A model generated the notes under the pieces. It was not told the DNA's origin. It made no database searches and saw only the letters and a program-made list of their open reading frames with translations. A DNA stretch of 64,000 bases from Paraphoma chrysanthemicola. Lineage: Eukaryota > Ascomycota > Dothideomycetes > Pleosporales > Phaeosphaeriaceae. Positions within the stretch are counted from its first letter, which is position 1. Each line of letters opens with the position of its first letter. Made by a program: the position numbers and the translations under genes. Positions 21,738 through 33,322 of this stretch are shown here, piece by piece. Location of the stretch: positions 464,511 to 528,510 of the forward strand of contig JAGMWG010000024.1 of the NCBI GenBank assembly GCA_020744225.1. Reading direction: 5' to 3'.

Positions 21738-23955
21738 ATGGCCGGTCGCTTTGTGAGAGCTTCCAAGTATCGTGAGTACTGTACGCCTCAGCTTGCGCTT
21801 ACGGACTGACAATGGCATACAGGCCACGTCTTCGGGCAGGGCGCAAAGAAGGTACGACCAGTTACTGCAACAGCATGCGACCATACTAACAACTGTACAG
21901 GAGCAGTGCTATGATAACCTCCGCATCTCCAAGAACGCCTGGGACACCAACCTGATCAAGGTCAGCTTCGCCGCGCACGCGACCTCGAGAACAGGCGCTC
22001 ATACTCTCTAGGCCAACCCCGAATACATCGCAGTCAATTGGGAATCTAGCGGCGGTGGCGCATTTGCTGTCATTCCCATCAACGAGCGTGGCCGCGCTCC
22101 CGACCAGATCCCTCTCTTCCGCGGCCACACCGCTGCCGTTCTCGATACCGACTGGTGCGCGCATACACACAACGGTGATGACACGGGCGGCGCTAATTGT
22201 TCCGCAGGAGTCCTTTCAACGATTCGCTTATTGCGTCCGCGTCCGACGATGGCAAGGTAGGCGACGTCATCTGAGAGGAGAAGGATGTCGCTCACACTGG
22301 ACAGGTCTTCATCTGGAAGGTGCCAGACGGCTTCACATTGCACACAGACGCGGAAGAGCCCGCCGATGTTGCTCCCCAGGCCAGGCTCAGCGGCCACATG
22401 AGGTACGCTGATCGCCCCACTACTACGAATCGCTGCTGATGCGCCCACAGAAAGGTCGGCCACGTCCTCTTCAACACGGCCGCCGAGAACGTCCTCGCCT
22501 CGTCATCCGGCGACTACACTGTGAAGCTCTGGGACGTCGAGCAGGGCGCCGCGAAGCTCACCCTCAAGCACAACGACATTGTGCAGTCCCTATCGTGGAG
22601 CGCAGACGGCGCATACCTGGTTACCACAAGCAGAGACAAGAAGCTGCGTGTATGGGACGTGCGACAGGAGAAGCCCGCGCAGGAAGTGCCTGGTCATCCT
22701 GGAGCGAAGAACAGCCGCGCTGTGTGGATGGGCGAGCACGACCGTATCGCGACCACCGGCTTCTCCCGCATGAGCGACCGCCAATTGGGTCTCTGGGATC
22801 CTCGTAACCCCTCGGGCCCCATCAACGGCTTCGAGATCCTCGACTCCATCTCGGGTGTGTGCATGCCTTTCTGGGACGACGGCACACAATGTCTGTACCT
22901 TGCTGGCAAGGGGTGAGTTGCCTCATGTCTTATTGCATTCAAGTGCTAATCTGCGAAGTGACGGCAACATCCGATACTACGAATACGAGAACGACAAGTT
23001 CGAGTACCTTACCCAGTACACGTCACCCAACCCGCAGCGAGGTATCGCATTCCTGCCCAAGCGCGGCATCAATCTACACGAGAACGAAGTTCTGCGCGCC
23101 TTCAAGACCGTCAACGATGCCTACATCGAGCCAGTGTCATTCATTGTGCCGCGCCGATCCGAGATGTTCCAGAGCGATATCTATCCGCCCACGACCGGTC
23201 TCAAGCCTGGTACAACGGCATCTGAGTGGTTCGGTGGCAAGACCGCACTACCTCCCAAGATCTCGCTCGAGAGTGTATACGATGGCGAAGCGCCCAAAGA
23301 GGTCCCGTCCGACTTCAAGCCCCCGCAGCCGGCTGTCACTCAACCTGCACCTGCGAAAGTCGAGGCACCAAAGGCTGCACCCGAGCCCACCCCAGCACCG
23401 ATCGCATCCCGTGGTCCACCGCCATCCATGAGCGACAACAAGCAATCGCTGGCTGCCGGTGCATCCAAATTTGCCGACAACGACGATGTATCAGACAAGG
23501 AGAGCGAGTCGAGCTTCGAAGAAGTCGCGAAGCCCGTCGTGCGATCCTCAGTTGCCGCCGCCCGTCAGGAAGAGAAGCCGAAGTCACCAGTTGTCAGCAG
23601 AGCGCCCGAGCCCGCTCCAGCAAAAGCTGCCGCCGCACCCACAGTCTCTGCCTCGGAGCCAGGGTCAACACTGAAGTCCGCTGACCCCACGCCTGCGCCG
23701 ACTCCTGCACCCGCTTCAACCCCGGCACCTAGCTCCGGAGGTCCTGTGTCTGCCCTCGGTCACGCGCTTTCCGAGATAAAGTCTCAGCTAGAGCATCAGA
23801 ACCGTGTTATGGCCGACCAATCTGACCAGATCGCGCTGCTTGTTCGCGAGGTCACTCAACTGAAGGGCAAGCTGGGAGCACAAGGTCCTTCAGATCGCGA
23901 AAAGGACGAGCGCATTAGAGAGCTGGAGCTTGAACTTGAGTCCGCGAGGTCATGA
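21738..23955 (+). CDS. crn1: Coronin, actin-binding WD40 protein
   Basis: Eight exons give 623 aa: 21738-21771, 21823-21851, 21901-21960, 22012-22154, 22208-22256, 22305-22402, 22451-22912 and 22959-23955. Every join keeps frame. The start MAGRFVRASKYRHVFGQGAKKE is the diagnostic coronin N-terminus. WD repeats follow (GDYTVKLWDVEQG, RDKKLRVWDV, RQLGLWDPRN), then the coronin C-terminal beta-propeller extension with MPFWDDGTQCLYLAGKGDGN and NLHENEVLRAFKT. A long Pro/Ala-rich unique region (about residues 410-560) precedes a terminal coiled coil (LEHQNRVMADQSDQI onward), the usual oligomerisation and Arp2/3-contact element. It binds F-actin at cortical patches. It is a conserved housekeeping gene and shows the core genome reaches at least to this point. 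Confidence 0.97.
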
Positions 23956-24406
23956 GTCATGCGTGCTTCGTTGCCTCTTAGATCAAGTTGTTGACATGGT
24001 GTAGAAATAACAATGTTGATAGCTTGATCAAGCAGAGGTCATCTAACGAGCGACGGACTACATCTTGGAACACCAAGTCGCGACTGCGGACACTCAGCGG
24101 CGGTGACTTTGACAAACGTGGAAAATGAAAGTGTTGAGCGAAGACATGATGACGAGTCTCTTGTGTATGTGTATCCTTTAGATCATGGCTTGCTTGCTTG
24201 AGTACCAGCAATGTGTAAAGACGGGTGGCATAGCGTGGTGAATACAGTATTGTTTTTGAAATGATTCTCAATTCTTGAGGTATAACTACGTGTTTCTTGC
24301 TTCATGATGATACATCTTACTTCTCATTTGGTACGTAAATCTATCCCAATCGTCCTCAGCATTTCCAGAGTCTCTGTCGTCTTTTCCTCGCCCATCAGGT
24401 CAAATC
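23956..24406. other. Intergenic, convergent 3' flanks
   Basis: Coronin (plus) and the HET gene (minus) end toward each other here. AT-rich, with no recognisable gene. Confidence 0.5.
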
Positions 24407-26286
24407 TCATGATAAGACAACTCTTCGCGCTTCGTGCTTCACTTCCATTGCCTGTCCATCCATTATGCCATGCACGTATGCATCGCCGACGAGGTTTAAT
24501 GTCTCTTGACGCTCAATCGCTTTGGAGACGCCTGTTCGACGCATGACGAAGGGCACCTTTCCACCATGAAAGATCCATACTTCATCTCCGGGCTGTGTCC
24601 TTGCTGGCCCAATTCCAATGTATCCTGAGAGTGTGATGAAGAAGGCATGGTTCGGTATCATTCCACAGACGGACTCCCACAACTCGTTATCCCCTTCGTC
24701 CCATATCGGAGTTTCCTGAGAAGCATCCCTAGTCTTCAAAGATGATTGATGATCAATATCTTTCCCATCTGCAATAACGTTTGTGCTGTCATCCAAATAC
24801 TCTTGGCCGAGTAAATCTTTGACGAAAGGCTCATGTCGGTCTTCCACCCTTTGCACAGGAAACTCGGCCATGAGTAAGTCACCGACCATGGTGCGCCAAT
24901 ATGCAGATTTCCACGACTCCCCATCGGTATAAGTGACACGAGAAGGATGAGATGATCGAAATTCTTGCACCAGCCTTAGGGCGCCTCTCATGATCTGCAA
25001 AATCTGTGTCAGATAGATCTCTTCGTCTTCGTTGACAGCATATACATCGCCGACATGAAGAACTTCATCCGTAAGCAAGCCTGAAAGCTCGATCTCTTTG
25101 CTTCTACCCCTCATCCTCAGATCAAGGGTGCGGTCACCACAGGCATTGAATTCGCTGTGTCGATGGAAATGATTCCACCACCTCATCTGTCTATTTCCCA
25201 CAATGTTGCAAGAAGCAAAGTCAATAGCCCATGTGGCTAGACCGGGAGTCTTATGTGCCAGGTCCGCCGAAGCGATAAAGGGTCTCAGGCTACCTTCGTG
25301 CCTGATGAGATCAATCGTTGCCTGCTCAAATACAGTGGCAGGGGATTCATCGTAGCTGCAATGCTCGACGCTGCTCAGGACGCTTTGGGGAACAAGGCCG
25401 AGTAAGGCATAGACCTTATCTCGAGGATCTGTCGCATCTCGGTGCCGCCAACGCATCAACAAAGCGAGAGGCCCATCGTCATCTTGGGAATGTAGGAAGC
25501 CACGTATAGGGTATAGCACACGTCGGAGAAGCGGAGTGTAGAGTATTCGCAGGCTCGCGAACTCATCTGTGAAAAAAGACTTCATTCGGTCCAAACGTAT
25601 TTTCTCTGCGGCAAGAAAGAGCGCCGCACGTGGTAAAGCAAGGGGTCCCCACAGAAAGACCGCCGAAGAAGGTATAATCGCTTCTTGGATCGTCCAGACA
25701 CGCGACCACCATGGGTTTCCGTACATTGCAAACGCTGCGTAGGCGGCTCGGGCGCACGCGCCATCATCAGTGTTTTGAAACAAGATGGGCATTTCTGACG
25801 AGAGCACACCACGTTGTGCGTCGGCCGAGAACTTGAAGAAATCGAATACAGCCCTAGCATCTTGCACTGTGATGTGCTCCTGATACTGGTCGACCTCACC
25901 GAGCCAGATGACGCAGCAAGAACACTTTCGGTAAATGTCTCGCATCATGGCAACCTGGCTTGCTCTCTCGTCATTATTCGCTTGCTCGATACAGATCTGG
26001 TCTATCCAGAGCGTTCGAAGCTTTTCATGGTCGCGTATTCGTGTGAGCGCTCCATGCAGATTTCGAGTGACAGGAAAGCAGTCCCCAGAAACATTGATGT
26101 CGAGTTCCTCGGCGCGATCGCCCCACACATAACTCAAAGCATCGTACTGGTCGTCACCACCAAGTTAATGATACGAATCTCACAGCGCACAGTATCGCCA
26201 GGGTTTCCAGGCAATAGATCGAGTACTCGCACTTGGCGACCAACGGGTCGGTGGACCGCTAGAATGGTGAGCACCCTCTGAACCAT
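24407..26286 (-). pseudogene. HET-domain protein gene with a one-base break near the N-terminus
   Basis: The main frame (26137-24407) runs from LSYVWGDRAEEL to a stop and carries the HET core: LSYVWGD, LWIDQICIEQ, VIWLGEV, WWSRVWTIQE and DPRDKVYALLGL. A C-terminal region has AFFITLSGYIGIGPAR and VGDAYVHGIMDGQ. The frame has no ATG at its left end. The expected preceding part is found in another frame just upstream: an ATG at 26286, then VRVLDLLPGNPGDTVRCEIR and IINL, which is exactly the pre-HET consensus. The two frames differ by one missing base near 26155 (context TTGGTGGTGACG), and no intron explains it. Repaired by one base it would be about 626 aa. It is either a pseudogene or an assembly indel. 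Confidence 0.75.
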
Positions 26287-26878
26287 ACTCAATGATGTCG
26301 CTACTGACCATAGAATCGCGATTTACTGGCCATACTCACTGTAGGAATGTGGCTTGAGGATTATCGCGATATTAGAGGAATACTGAAAGTGTAGGCTTGA
26401 AGAAGGATCAGACGCCAACAGGGCTGAGTCAGATCAGCCGAACTTCGAGGTTGCACGTGAACATCCTCTTGCTGCGAGGAAGCATGAGAACCTCCTGAAA
26501 CATGAGACTGTCGGAAGGACAGTCTGATGAAATGTGATGACTTGAATATGGACGGAATCAAGGATTCGCAAAGTCCGGGACCACCATCTCCAGGAGACGC
26601 TGCGTAACTTAGTGCCGCCAGCCGAAAATAGACGCCCCACTTCTCAAGCGTCCTACAGTGAACGAATCAGTCTCCAGCTCACAAGACTCCATCTAACGCA
26701 GACGCCATTTCTTCCTAAACTCATGGCTCAAGATTCGAGGTAGCAAGAAAGCCAAAGCTTCCTTGCAACACTCTTCTCTATTGTGACATGCTAACGATGC
26801 AGAGAACGGTATAAGCGCAGCCAACATGAGTACGTGCATTGAACGAGTGTGTGGCCATTAGCGCGCTATGCGAAGTAA
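26287..26878. other. Intergenic, no gene recognised
   Basis: Upstream of the broken HET gene and downstream of the MDR oxidoreductase, both on the minus strand. Only short ORFs. Confidence 0.5.
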
Positions 26879-28128
26879 CTAAAGGTTGGGTGCTATACCT
26901 AGTCTTTCCCCGCTTACTTTTCCTTCCTTGAGCAGATTCCATGCCTCTTGCACCTTGTCCAAGCCACCGAGGACTCGAACGGGCACTGGCTGTAGCCGCC
27001 CAGATGCGAGCTCGCTTTCCAAGAAATCCCACCACACCCACTCTGTGAAGTCCCGTGTCTTGGGGTCAAGGTAGACATTCATAATCGCCGCAAAGTATAC
27101 TTGAACTCCCGTGGGCAGCTCCACACCTGGCCGCAAGCCCATTGTCGACATAAAAGAACCCCCTCCGTGCGCAGCCAAGACTGCTCCCAACACAGGCTGG
27201 TCCTCCGCAGCATCAGCAGCTGCTAAAACGGCTTCGAAAGGTCCTAGATCTATAAGCTGTTGCGTTACTGTCGATGATCTTCTGTCGACAAATTGCGCAG
27301 CACCGAAGGACTTCACAAGCTGCGCATTCTTAGAAGACGCAACGCCCACCACTGTGTAGCCTGCCCTAGCAGCCAAATAGGTTGCATAGGCACCGAAAGA
27401 AGAAGAAGCGCCCCAGATGAGCACCTTCTTGTTCTTGTTCTCGGGATTGGGATTCTCTCCTGGTTTCTCAAGGTGCAGGTGCATAAAAAGTGCGCTAGCA
27501 GGATAGGCGAGGTTAGAGATGGACACCGCAGCTTCGAAAGATACTTCTCCAATCTGCAAAGCCATATTGTCAGCAGACAGTTGGTTACATCGCGAGACTC
27601 AAGCTGGAGATCTCGTCCACTTACCTTTGCTGTCAATTCTGGCGTGGTAACTGCATATTTCTGGTATGCTCCGAATCGGGGATGGTTGCGAACACTTCCG
27701 GCGCTGTTGGTGACAACGCGGTCGCCGGGCTTGAACCGGCCGACCGCCGTGCCCACTTTAATGACCACACCAGAAAATGATACTGCACTCAGGCTTAGCA
27801 ACCATGTTCTATAGTGGAGGCCACTCTGTTAAAACCGGATACTTACTTCCAATGATAGTGGGGAAAGTCAGCTTATACGGGAGTGATCCCTCTTGGATCT
27901 TGTATTCTGATGGCTGGGCAGCGACCACTTTGACCTGTCATCATGTCCGTTGTCAGAGACTCTACGCCGAGAGGTGAATGCGAGAACAAATGAACCAGCT
28001 TCCGTGTTCAAATTGCTTACCTCGATGAGAAGCTCCCCTGTGCCCGGTTCTGGAATGTCGGCAGGACCGATTTCGACCTGCTGCCCTTCGCCTGGCAGCC
28101 ACGCTGCTTCGTTCTGATATTCCGCCAT
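26879..28128 (-). CDS. Zinc-type alcohol dehydrogenase / enoyl reductase-like MDR protein
   Basis: Four exons (28128-28021, 27934-27847, 27782-27625, 27553-26879) give 342 aa in frame. The medium-chain dehydrogenase/reductase features are in order: the GroES-like start (QQVEIGPADIPEPGTGELLIEV), GVVIKVGTAVGRFKPGDRV, a pocket with FGAYQKYAVT, and the Rossmann segment KVLIWGASSSFGAYATYLAA followed by GYTVVGVASSKNAQLVKSFGA. The end matches the family consensus EAWNLLKEGKVSGERLG. The structural-zinc cysteines are not seen, so this is closer to the zinc-free trans-enoyl-reductase-like branch common beside fungal pathways. NADPH-dependent reduction of an enone is the likely reaction; the substrate is unknown. 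No polyketide synthase lies nearby. Confidence 0.9.
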
Positions 28129-30686
28129 TTTGATGTTCTTAGAAGTGATTATTGACTGTTAGAGAGGTGTTGACTGTGATTCTCTTTGTTTGTGCATTGT
28201 GGGTTTGAAGAGTCTTTAAATACCCCATGTGAAGACATCTTCAGTTGCCATTCATACAATACATGCGCCGTATCTCCGCAACCAACCTTCTAGTACAACT
28301 AGCTTGGCAGTCGCAAGAAGAAGCTTTCTAGGGTAATAGCGCCAATACACGGTCGAATCAATGCTGGTGTCTAATGCATATTTCTAGGGAAAAGGGCCGA
28401 ATGAGGCCACATTCCGCAGATATTACGAAGCAATGGTAGGCTAGCACTAGAATACATTCGAGTATTAGTCTGCGCAAGTGGTTAATTGATTAACTGATAA
28501 CTAATCACTCGGTTCAGGCGCCTTTTCGCCGTAGCTATACCCGCGTGGCTGGCTTGGCTGATAACGGACTTAGGAGATGTAGTTAAAATATGTGCGTTGC
28601 GGAAAAAGAGCGGCTCATGTAACGTAGAGTCCCTTCTAATAACCAATCACTAGAGCGGGGGTGCGCCGCCTTTTGGGAAATAAAGAGAAAACACAATAAG
28701 CATAGTTCCACGTCTACCAGAACACTAGCATCGGCTGAGATAAGTCAGAGGTTGTAAACCACAACGTCTTCAGCAATATCATTTAGTAACTTTTAACTCT
28801 CTCTCTTAGCAGTCGCTACTGAAGCGTCTGCAGCGAGCGCGTGTGAAGATTGTAATACTATAGTATCTCTATAAAGTTTAAGCATTCGCTAACTTGCAGA
28901 AAAGTGTTTGGCTTTGCTAAAGTAATAGCTATCACATCCTTTATCTAATCATTGATATCAAGGCCTGTCGACGAGATGGCTAGGCAAGCGTAGATCCTAA
29001 TCGATATCGAATTGTACGCAAGCACTGCTCCTGTTCCAGCTACCAAGACGATCAGTTGTCGCTGATCGCGAATACGGACACCGCATGCGACTGACGTGAC
29101 GTCGAGGGCGGCTAGGGTAGCCTGTCCGTAAGTCTTCCACATGTTGCTCGATCCGCCATTGTATAAAGTGACACCTACTCAACCCCTCTTCAGTGTACGT
29201 TCGCTTGCACATATAGACTCAACCGGACACCAAGTTGTTGTTGGCGCACTGGCATGACTGGCTGGTTGCCGCACAGGTCGACGGTGAAATAAGCGTGGTT
29301 GATGCAGTTCATCTGGAGCAACTGTATGAGTGAAGAGCAATGCCAGGACACCGATACTTATGATTTCTATACAACACAAGAAGATGATGCCGTATTGAAT
29401 CGTTTGAAATCGTCAAGGAAATCGCAGTAACCAAAGCTGCCTTTCCGTCCAAACATAATGATACTTGTCCCGGAAGACGGTTGAAGACTTACATGAACAT
29501 TAATAACAACACAAGATAAAGAATCCACTATGGCAGTAATTGCTCTTTGCATCTGTATCATACCGAGACATGATGCAGTGTTTTGAGCCGACATGGACAT
29601 TCTGCCGCGTTATTGGGTTTGGCATCCGCAGCGTGCCGAGAGAGCGCACAAGCCGAGTATCAGGTGCATGGGCTTGCTGGCCTCTACGCGATCGCTACAA
29701 TGATCCATTTATGGAGTCGAAAAGAAGACTCTGTTATCCCTGTCCCGCGTCCAAGATGGCACTGGAGTAGGTCGACACTTAGCACTGAAGATACAAACTA
29801 CCGCCCGTGGCTCGTGGCACGCAACCTCAAACAATAGAACTTACCTGCTGGATGTATGCCCAGAGCACATCTGAGGACAAGAAGATGAGGTCCAAAGTGT
29901 AGTCTGGAACCTTGCGCCTAGCAATCGTACGCCCTCAGACGCATCGCCCCGACATGTTCAGCGGCGGGTTCTTATCATCCAGCGCTTCCTAGAGAGCTTT
30001 GAATCATTTCATAGCTGTGGAATACCATGAAAAATCACTGGAGTGTCTCCGAGCTACTACAACAATTTGTTTGAGTTGCACGTGAAGATATCCGGCTTAT
30101 CAAGATAAACGTACATAGCGGATCTCAATGTACTACAACTTTACGGAGGAGAGACGCTTTTACACATTCATGGAGTTGATTATTGTCGTTCTGCAGCGTT
30201 GAAACCCAGTGCCAGCTCTGGGTTAGAGTGCTTTGACCACTAATGTCATGCAATGAAGCATTCAAGTGGCTTGCGATATCCTATGCAAGACTTATACGAG
30301 TCATATGACGGCCGCGAGGAGACGGAAGGAGGGACATGAATTGCGCGGAACATATCAATGAAGTCTTAGTTCCCTTTGGGATATGAGCATCATATTCGTC
30401 ACCTTCGTGCCGTCCGCCGAGGTTCTGCAAACGCTCCACGTCCAATCAGGTTTCTCGAGTCGCTTTCACGCTCAGGCTGCAGGAGTTGCCCATCAGTGTA
30501 CGGCTCCGGTTTGGTAGGTTCACGCGTTTGCGAGAGCAGTAAGACCTTCCACGGGCTACTACCTACATATATCGCACGCCCGCCGGCCCAATTGTATCAC
30601 ACACCACCCGCAGCACCAAGGCTCAACATCAACCTTGACTCCTCAACTCGGACTTGCCCTTTTCAAGCGTTCTCATTTACATCAAC
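28129..30686. other. 2.6 kb intergenic region
   Basis: Divergent promoter space between the MDR gene (minus) and the secreted protein gene (plus). The middle, near 28300-29000, is AT-rich with short ORFs only. No transposon termini, tandem repeats or tRNA were recognised. A TATA-like stretch (ATATATCGC) lies about 120 bp before the ATG at 30687. Confidence 0.45.
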
Positions 30687-31585
30687 ATGAAAGCCTCTCT
30701 CAAGGTTCTGTTCGGCTTGGCCATCCTTGGCCTGGCCGCTCTCATCAACGCGGCTCCGACGGCTGAAGATGGTGTCACTGCCCACAATTTCGACCTCCTC
30801 AATATCACTCTTCCCTCCACCAACATGTCAGGTAAGTTAACCTCTAGGGCCTGATTCCAAGTATAAAAAACTAACTAAATCTGTAGTCATGGCCGATAAC
30901 CCATGGAACACTTGGCATGACTCCTCTGTCGCCCAGGTCTGGTTGGGCAAGAACCGGCAAGCTGTTGGCAACATGGTTGGCTCTGATATCTACGATCGCA
31001 TGTGGCAGCTACTCGACCAGGCTTGCCCGGCCGGTAGCAAGTTCAACGAGTGCGTCAATCCCCGGTACGTCCAGTTCGAGTCGCGCTGCCTGAAGACCTG
31101 GCCAGGCGGCGTCGTTCCCTGCTACACCAAGATCTACGATATATATGCGAGCTGGGACACCGAAAACATCCGCAAGCTCCTGATCGGTGCAGTTGCTGGC
31201 ACTATGGAGGCTCTGACGGACCGCCCGATCCAAGGTGGTACAAACTGTTACGATATTGCCGGGCGCAAGGGTTGCAATGTTGGTGATAAGGTCTTGGTAA
31301 GTCTTTTCGCTTCGTTCGGAATTTGGAATTATGCTGATGTGTCTCCAGGTTAACTTCCCCGACAATGGCGCTGACGCTAAGCGTCGCAACTATATGCATA
31401 TCTCCATCATCAACACCGCAACTGGGTATGGTCGGTGGGATTGCTGCGAGGGCAACAAGCGTGAGCTCGTTGACAAAGCGATCGACAAACTCGGCCCCGA
31501 GATCATCAACGAGTTCCCCCAGTACTGGGGCAAGGATTTCACTCGCGAGACACGCTGCATCATCAATGGCTGGGATGTATGCTAG
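30687..31585 (+). CDS. Secreted cysteine-rich protein of unknown family
   Basis: Three exons (30687-30831, 30887-31296, 31349-31585) with canonical GTAAGT introns give 263 aa. Residues 1-23 are a strong signal peptide (FGLAILGLAALINA core). The mature part has ten cysteines: single ones in DQACPAG, NECVN, RCLKTW, PCYTK, NCYDI, GCNVG, TRCII and the terminal DVC, plus a pair in WDCCEG. One N-glycosylation site (NIT) is present. Short helices rich in Trp and Lys separate them. I recognise no enzyme motif. The size, the even cysteine count and the secretion suggest a stable extracellular protein, possibly host-facing. Confidence is high that it is a gene and low for any function. Confidence 0.85.
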
Positions 31586-31787
31586 GAGTTGGTAGTGTCT
31601 TCAACAATACTTGGGAGGCATCTAAATGTGTAGAATGGGCATCTTGATGGCATATATATTTCTCGGGTGGCGATGTGTCTACACAGTTCCGGCCGAGAGG
31701 AGTAACTAAATCAAACAGCTGAAGTGTTACACAGTGCTCTCTATGAAGTGACAAGAACCTAACTCGCCGTGGTGATAATTACTTTGC

Positions 31788-32821
31788 TCAACCTTGCATT
31801 TCTATTCCACCTGAGACGTGGATAACCTCACCAGTGCAATATGAGCCGAGCGGAGAAGCAAGATGAACATAAGCTCCGGCCACCTCAACTGGCATGCCAG
31901 GCCTGTTCAGCGGGCACGCACCGACACCTAGTGAGTCCATGGCATCTGCAGGGTTGTTTTTTGTTACTGGTTGAAGAGGTGTCCATCTTGATATTGCTTA
32001 GTACTTGCCTTGGTGAGGAGTGATTGGGAACATCTTACATAATGCCTGGGGCGACCGCATTCACTCTGATTCCGTTCTTCGCTTGTTGCTGCGCTAGGCC
32101 ACGCGTGAATGTTGCGATAGCACCTTTGGTCGAAGCGTAGTCAAGCAGGGTGGGATTACTCATGTATGCTGCCACGGAGCTGCTGTTGATGATTGAGTCG
32201 CCGCGCTTCATGTGCTTGAGCGCGTACTTCGTCATCGCAAACATGGAGATGACGTTAGTCTGGAAAGTCTTCTCGGTGACATCGAGATCGATTTCAGTAA
32301 TGTCGAGGCACATTTCTTGCATGGCGGCTGGCGTCGATCGTTAGTATCAAGTTTCAGAATCTGATGACTGTACTCACCGTTATTTACGAGCACATTCAAC
32401 TTTCCGAAGGCCTTCATATGAGCCTGAACAGCCTTTTGACAATTCTCTCGATCTTTCAGATCGAATTGCATCAAATTTGCCTTCTGTCCCGCCTCCTCAA
32501 TTTCTGCTTCACATACTGCGCATCCTCCTCTTCCTCCGGCAGGTAAACAATGCTCACATCCGCACCTTCTCGTGCAAACAAGATCGCGACTGATCGGCCG
32601 ATGCCCGAGTCACCACCGGTGATGAGCGCAGCCTTGCCTTTCAGCAAACCACGGCCTTCGTACTCCTTCAAATATGGCTTCTGGTTTTCGTCCCAGTACT
32701 CAAGCCGTGTCCATTCAGCCTTTTGCTTCGTGGCTGCATCAAGGCCGGGGCCACCACTCTGGGATTGCGCGGCGATGGAAGTTGCTGGGTAAGCTGTGAT
32801 TGGTGCTTCCTGATCGCTCAT
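31788..32821 (-). pseudogene. Short-chain dehydrogenase (glucose-1-dehydrogenase-like) gene with a one-base deletion
   Basis: Three exons are clear: 32821-32378, 32327-32039 and 31986-31788. They show the SDR hallmarks: cofactor loop TGGDSGIG, NN in VLVNN, INSSSVAAY and the catalytic YASTK. The end is APGIIWTPLQP, ASPLGSYCTG, EVIHVSGGIEMQG. The summed exon length is 932 bases, one short of a multiple of three. The break sits near 32505-32512, where DAQYVK must continue as AEIEEAGQKANLMQFDLKD in a different frame. Restored, it would be 310 aa, the normal length. The family reduces or oxidises sugars or ketones with NAD(P). As read, the protein stops at 116 aa and would be inactive. Confidence 0.82.
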
Positions 32822-33322
32822 ATTGGGTAATGCTTTTAAAAGGTACGCTAGTCAAATCGTACAATCTGAATGCGAAGAGTGAGATTGGGATTTAGGATTG
32901 TTGGCGAGTTGTTCGAAACATACTTATTGTTTGGAGCAGCGCGTGTTGACAGGCCCCGATTCCACATGAGGTCATGCATCGTCATTGGTCAATTGTATCA
33001 TCTCAATACGTTGCGAACACTCTCCCGCGGACGTCGGACTCAGCCCACCGTCTGAACGGAAATCTGCCACACGATGGAAATGCCCTGCGTGCAAAATGGA
33101 AGGATAAATTGAGCCCATAATAACGCAATCATACCGCTGACACGATCTTTATAGCGCGAATATTTGAGGGATGTCATGGAATGATAAGTAGTGTTATTCC
33201 TAGAACTAATTCACGTGCATGCCGCCGATACCGACTATCCTGCTTAAGAAATGCAAGCAGACATCTAACAAGTTATGGGTATATGCTTTTGAAAAGCTCT
33301 ACATCGCTTTCAGAACAAGAAC
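32822..33322. other. Intergenic, no gene recognised
   Basis: Upstream of the SDR gene and 3' flank of the MFS gene, both on the minus strand. Nothing else recognised. Confidence 0.5.

Noticed and set aside
26155..26200. A short intron (GTGAGA to CCAG, 37 bp) to rescue the HET gene
   Set aside because: It is too short for this genome and does not restore the frame.
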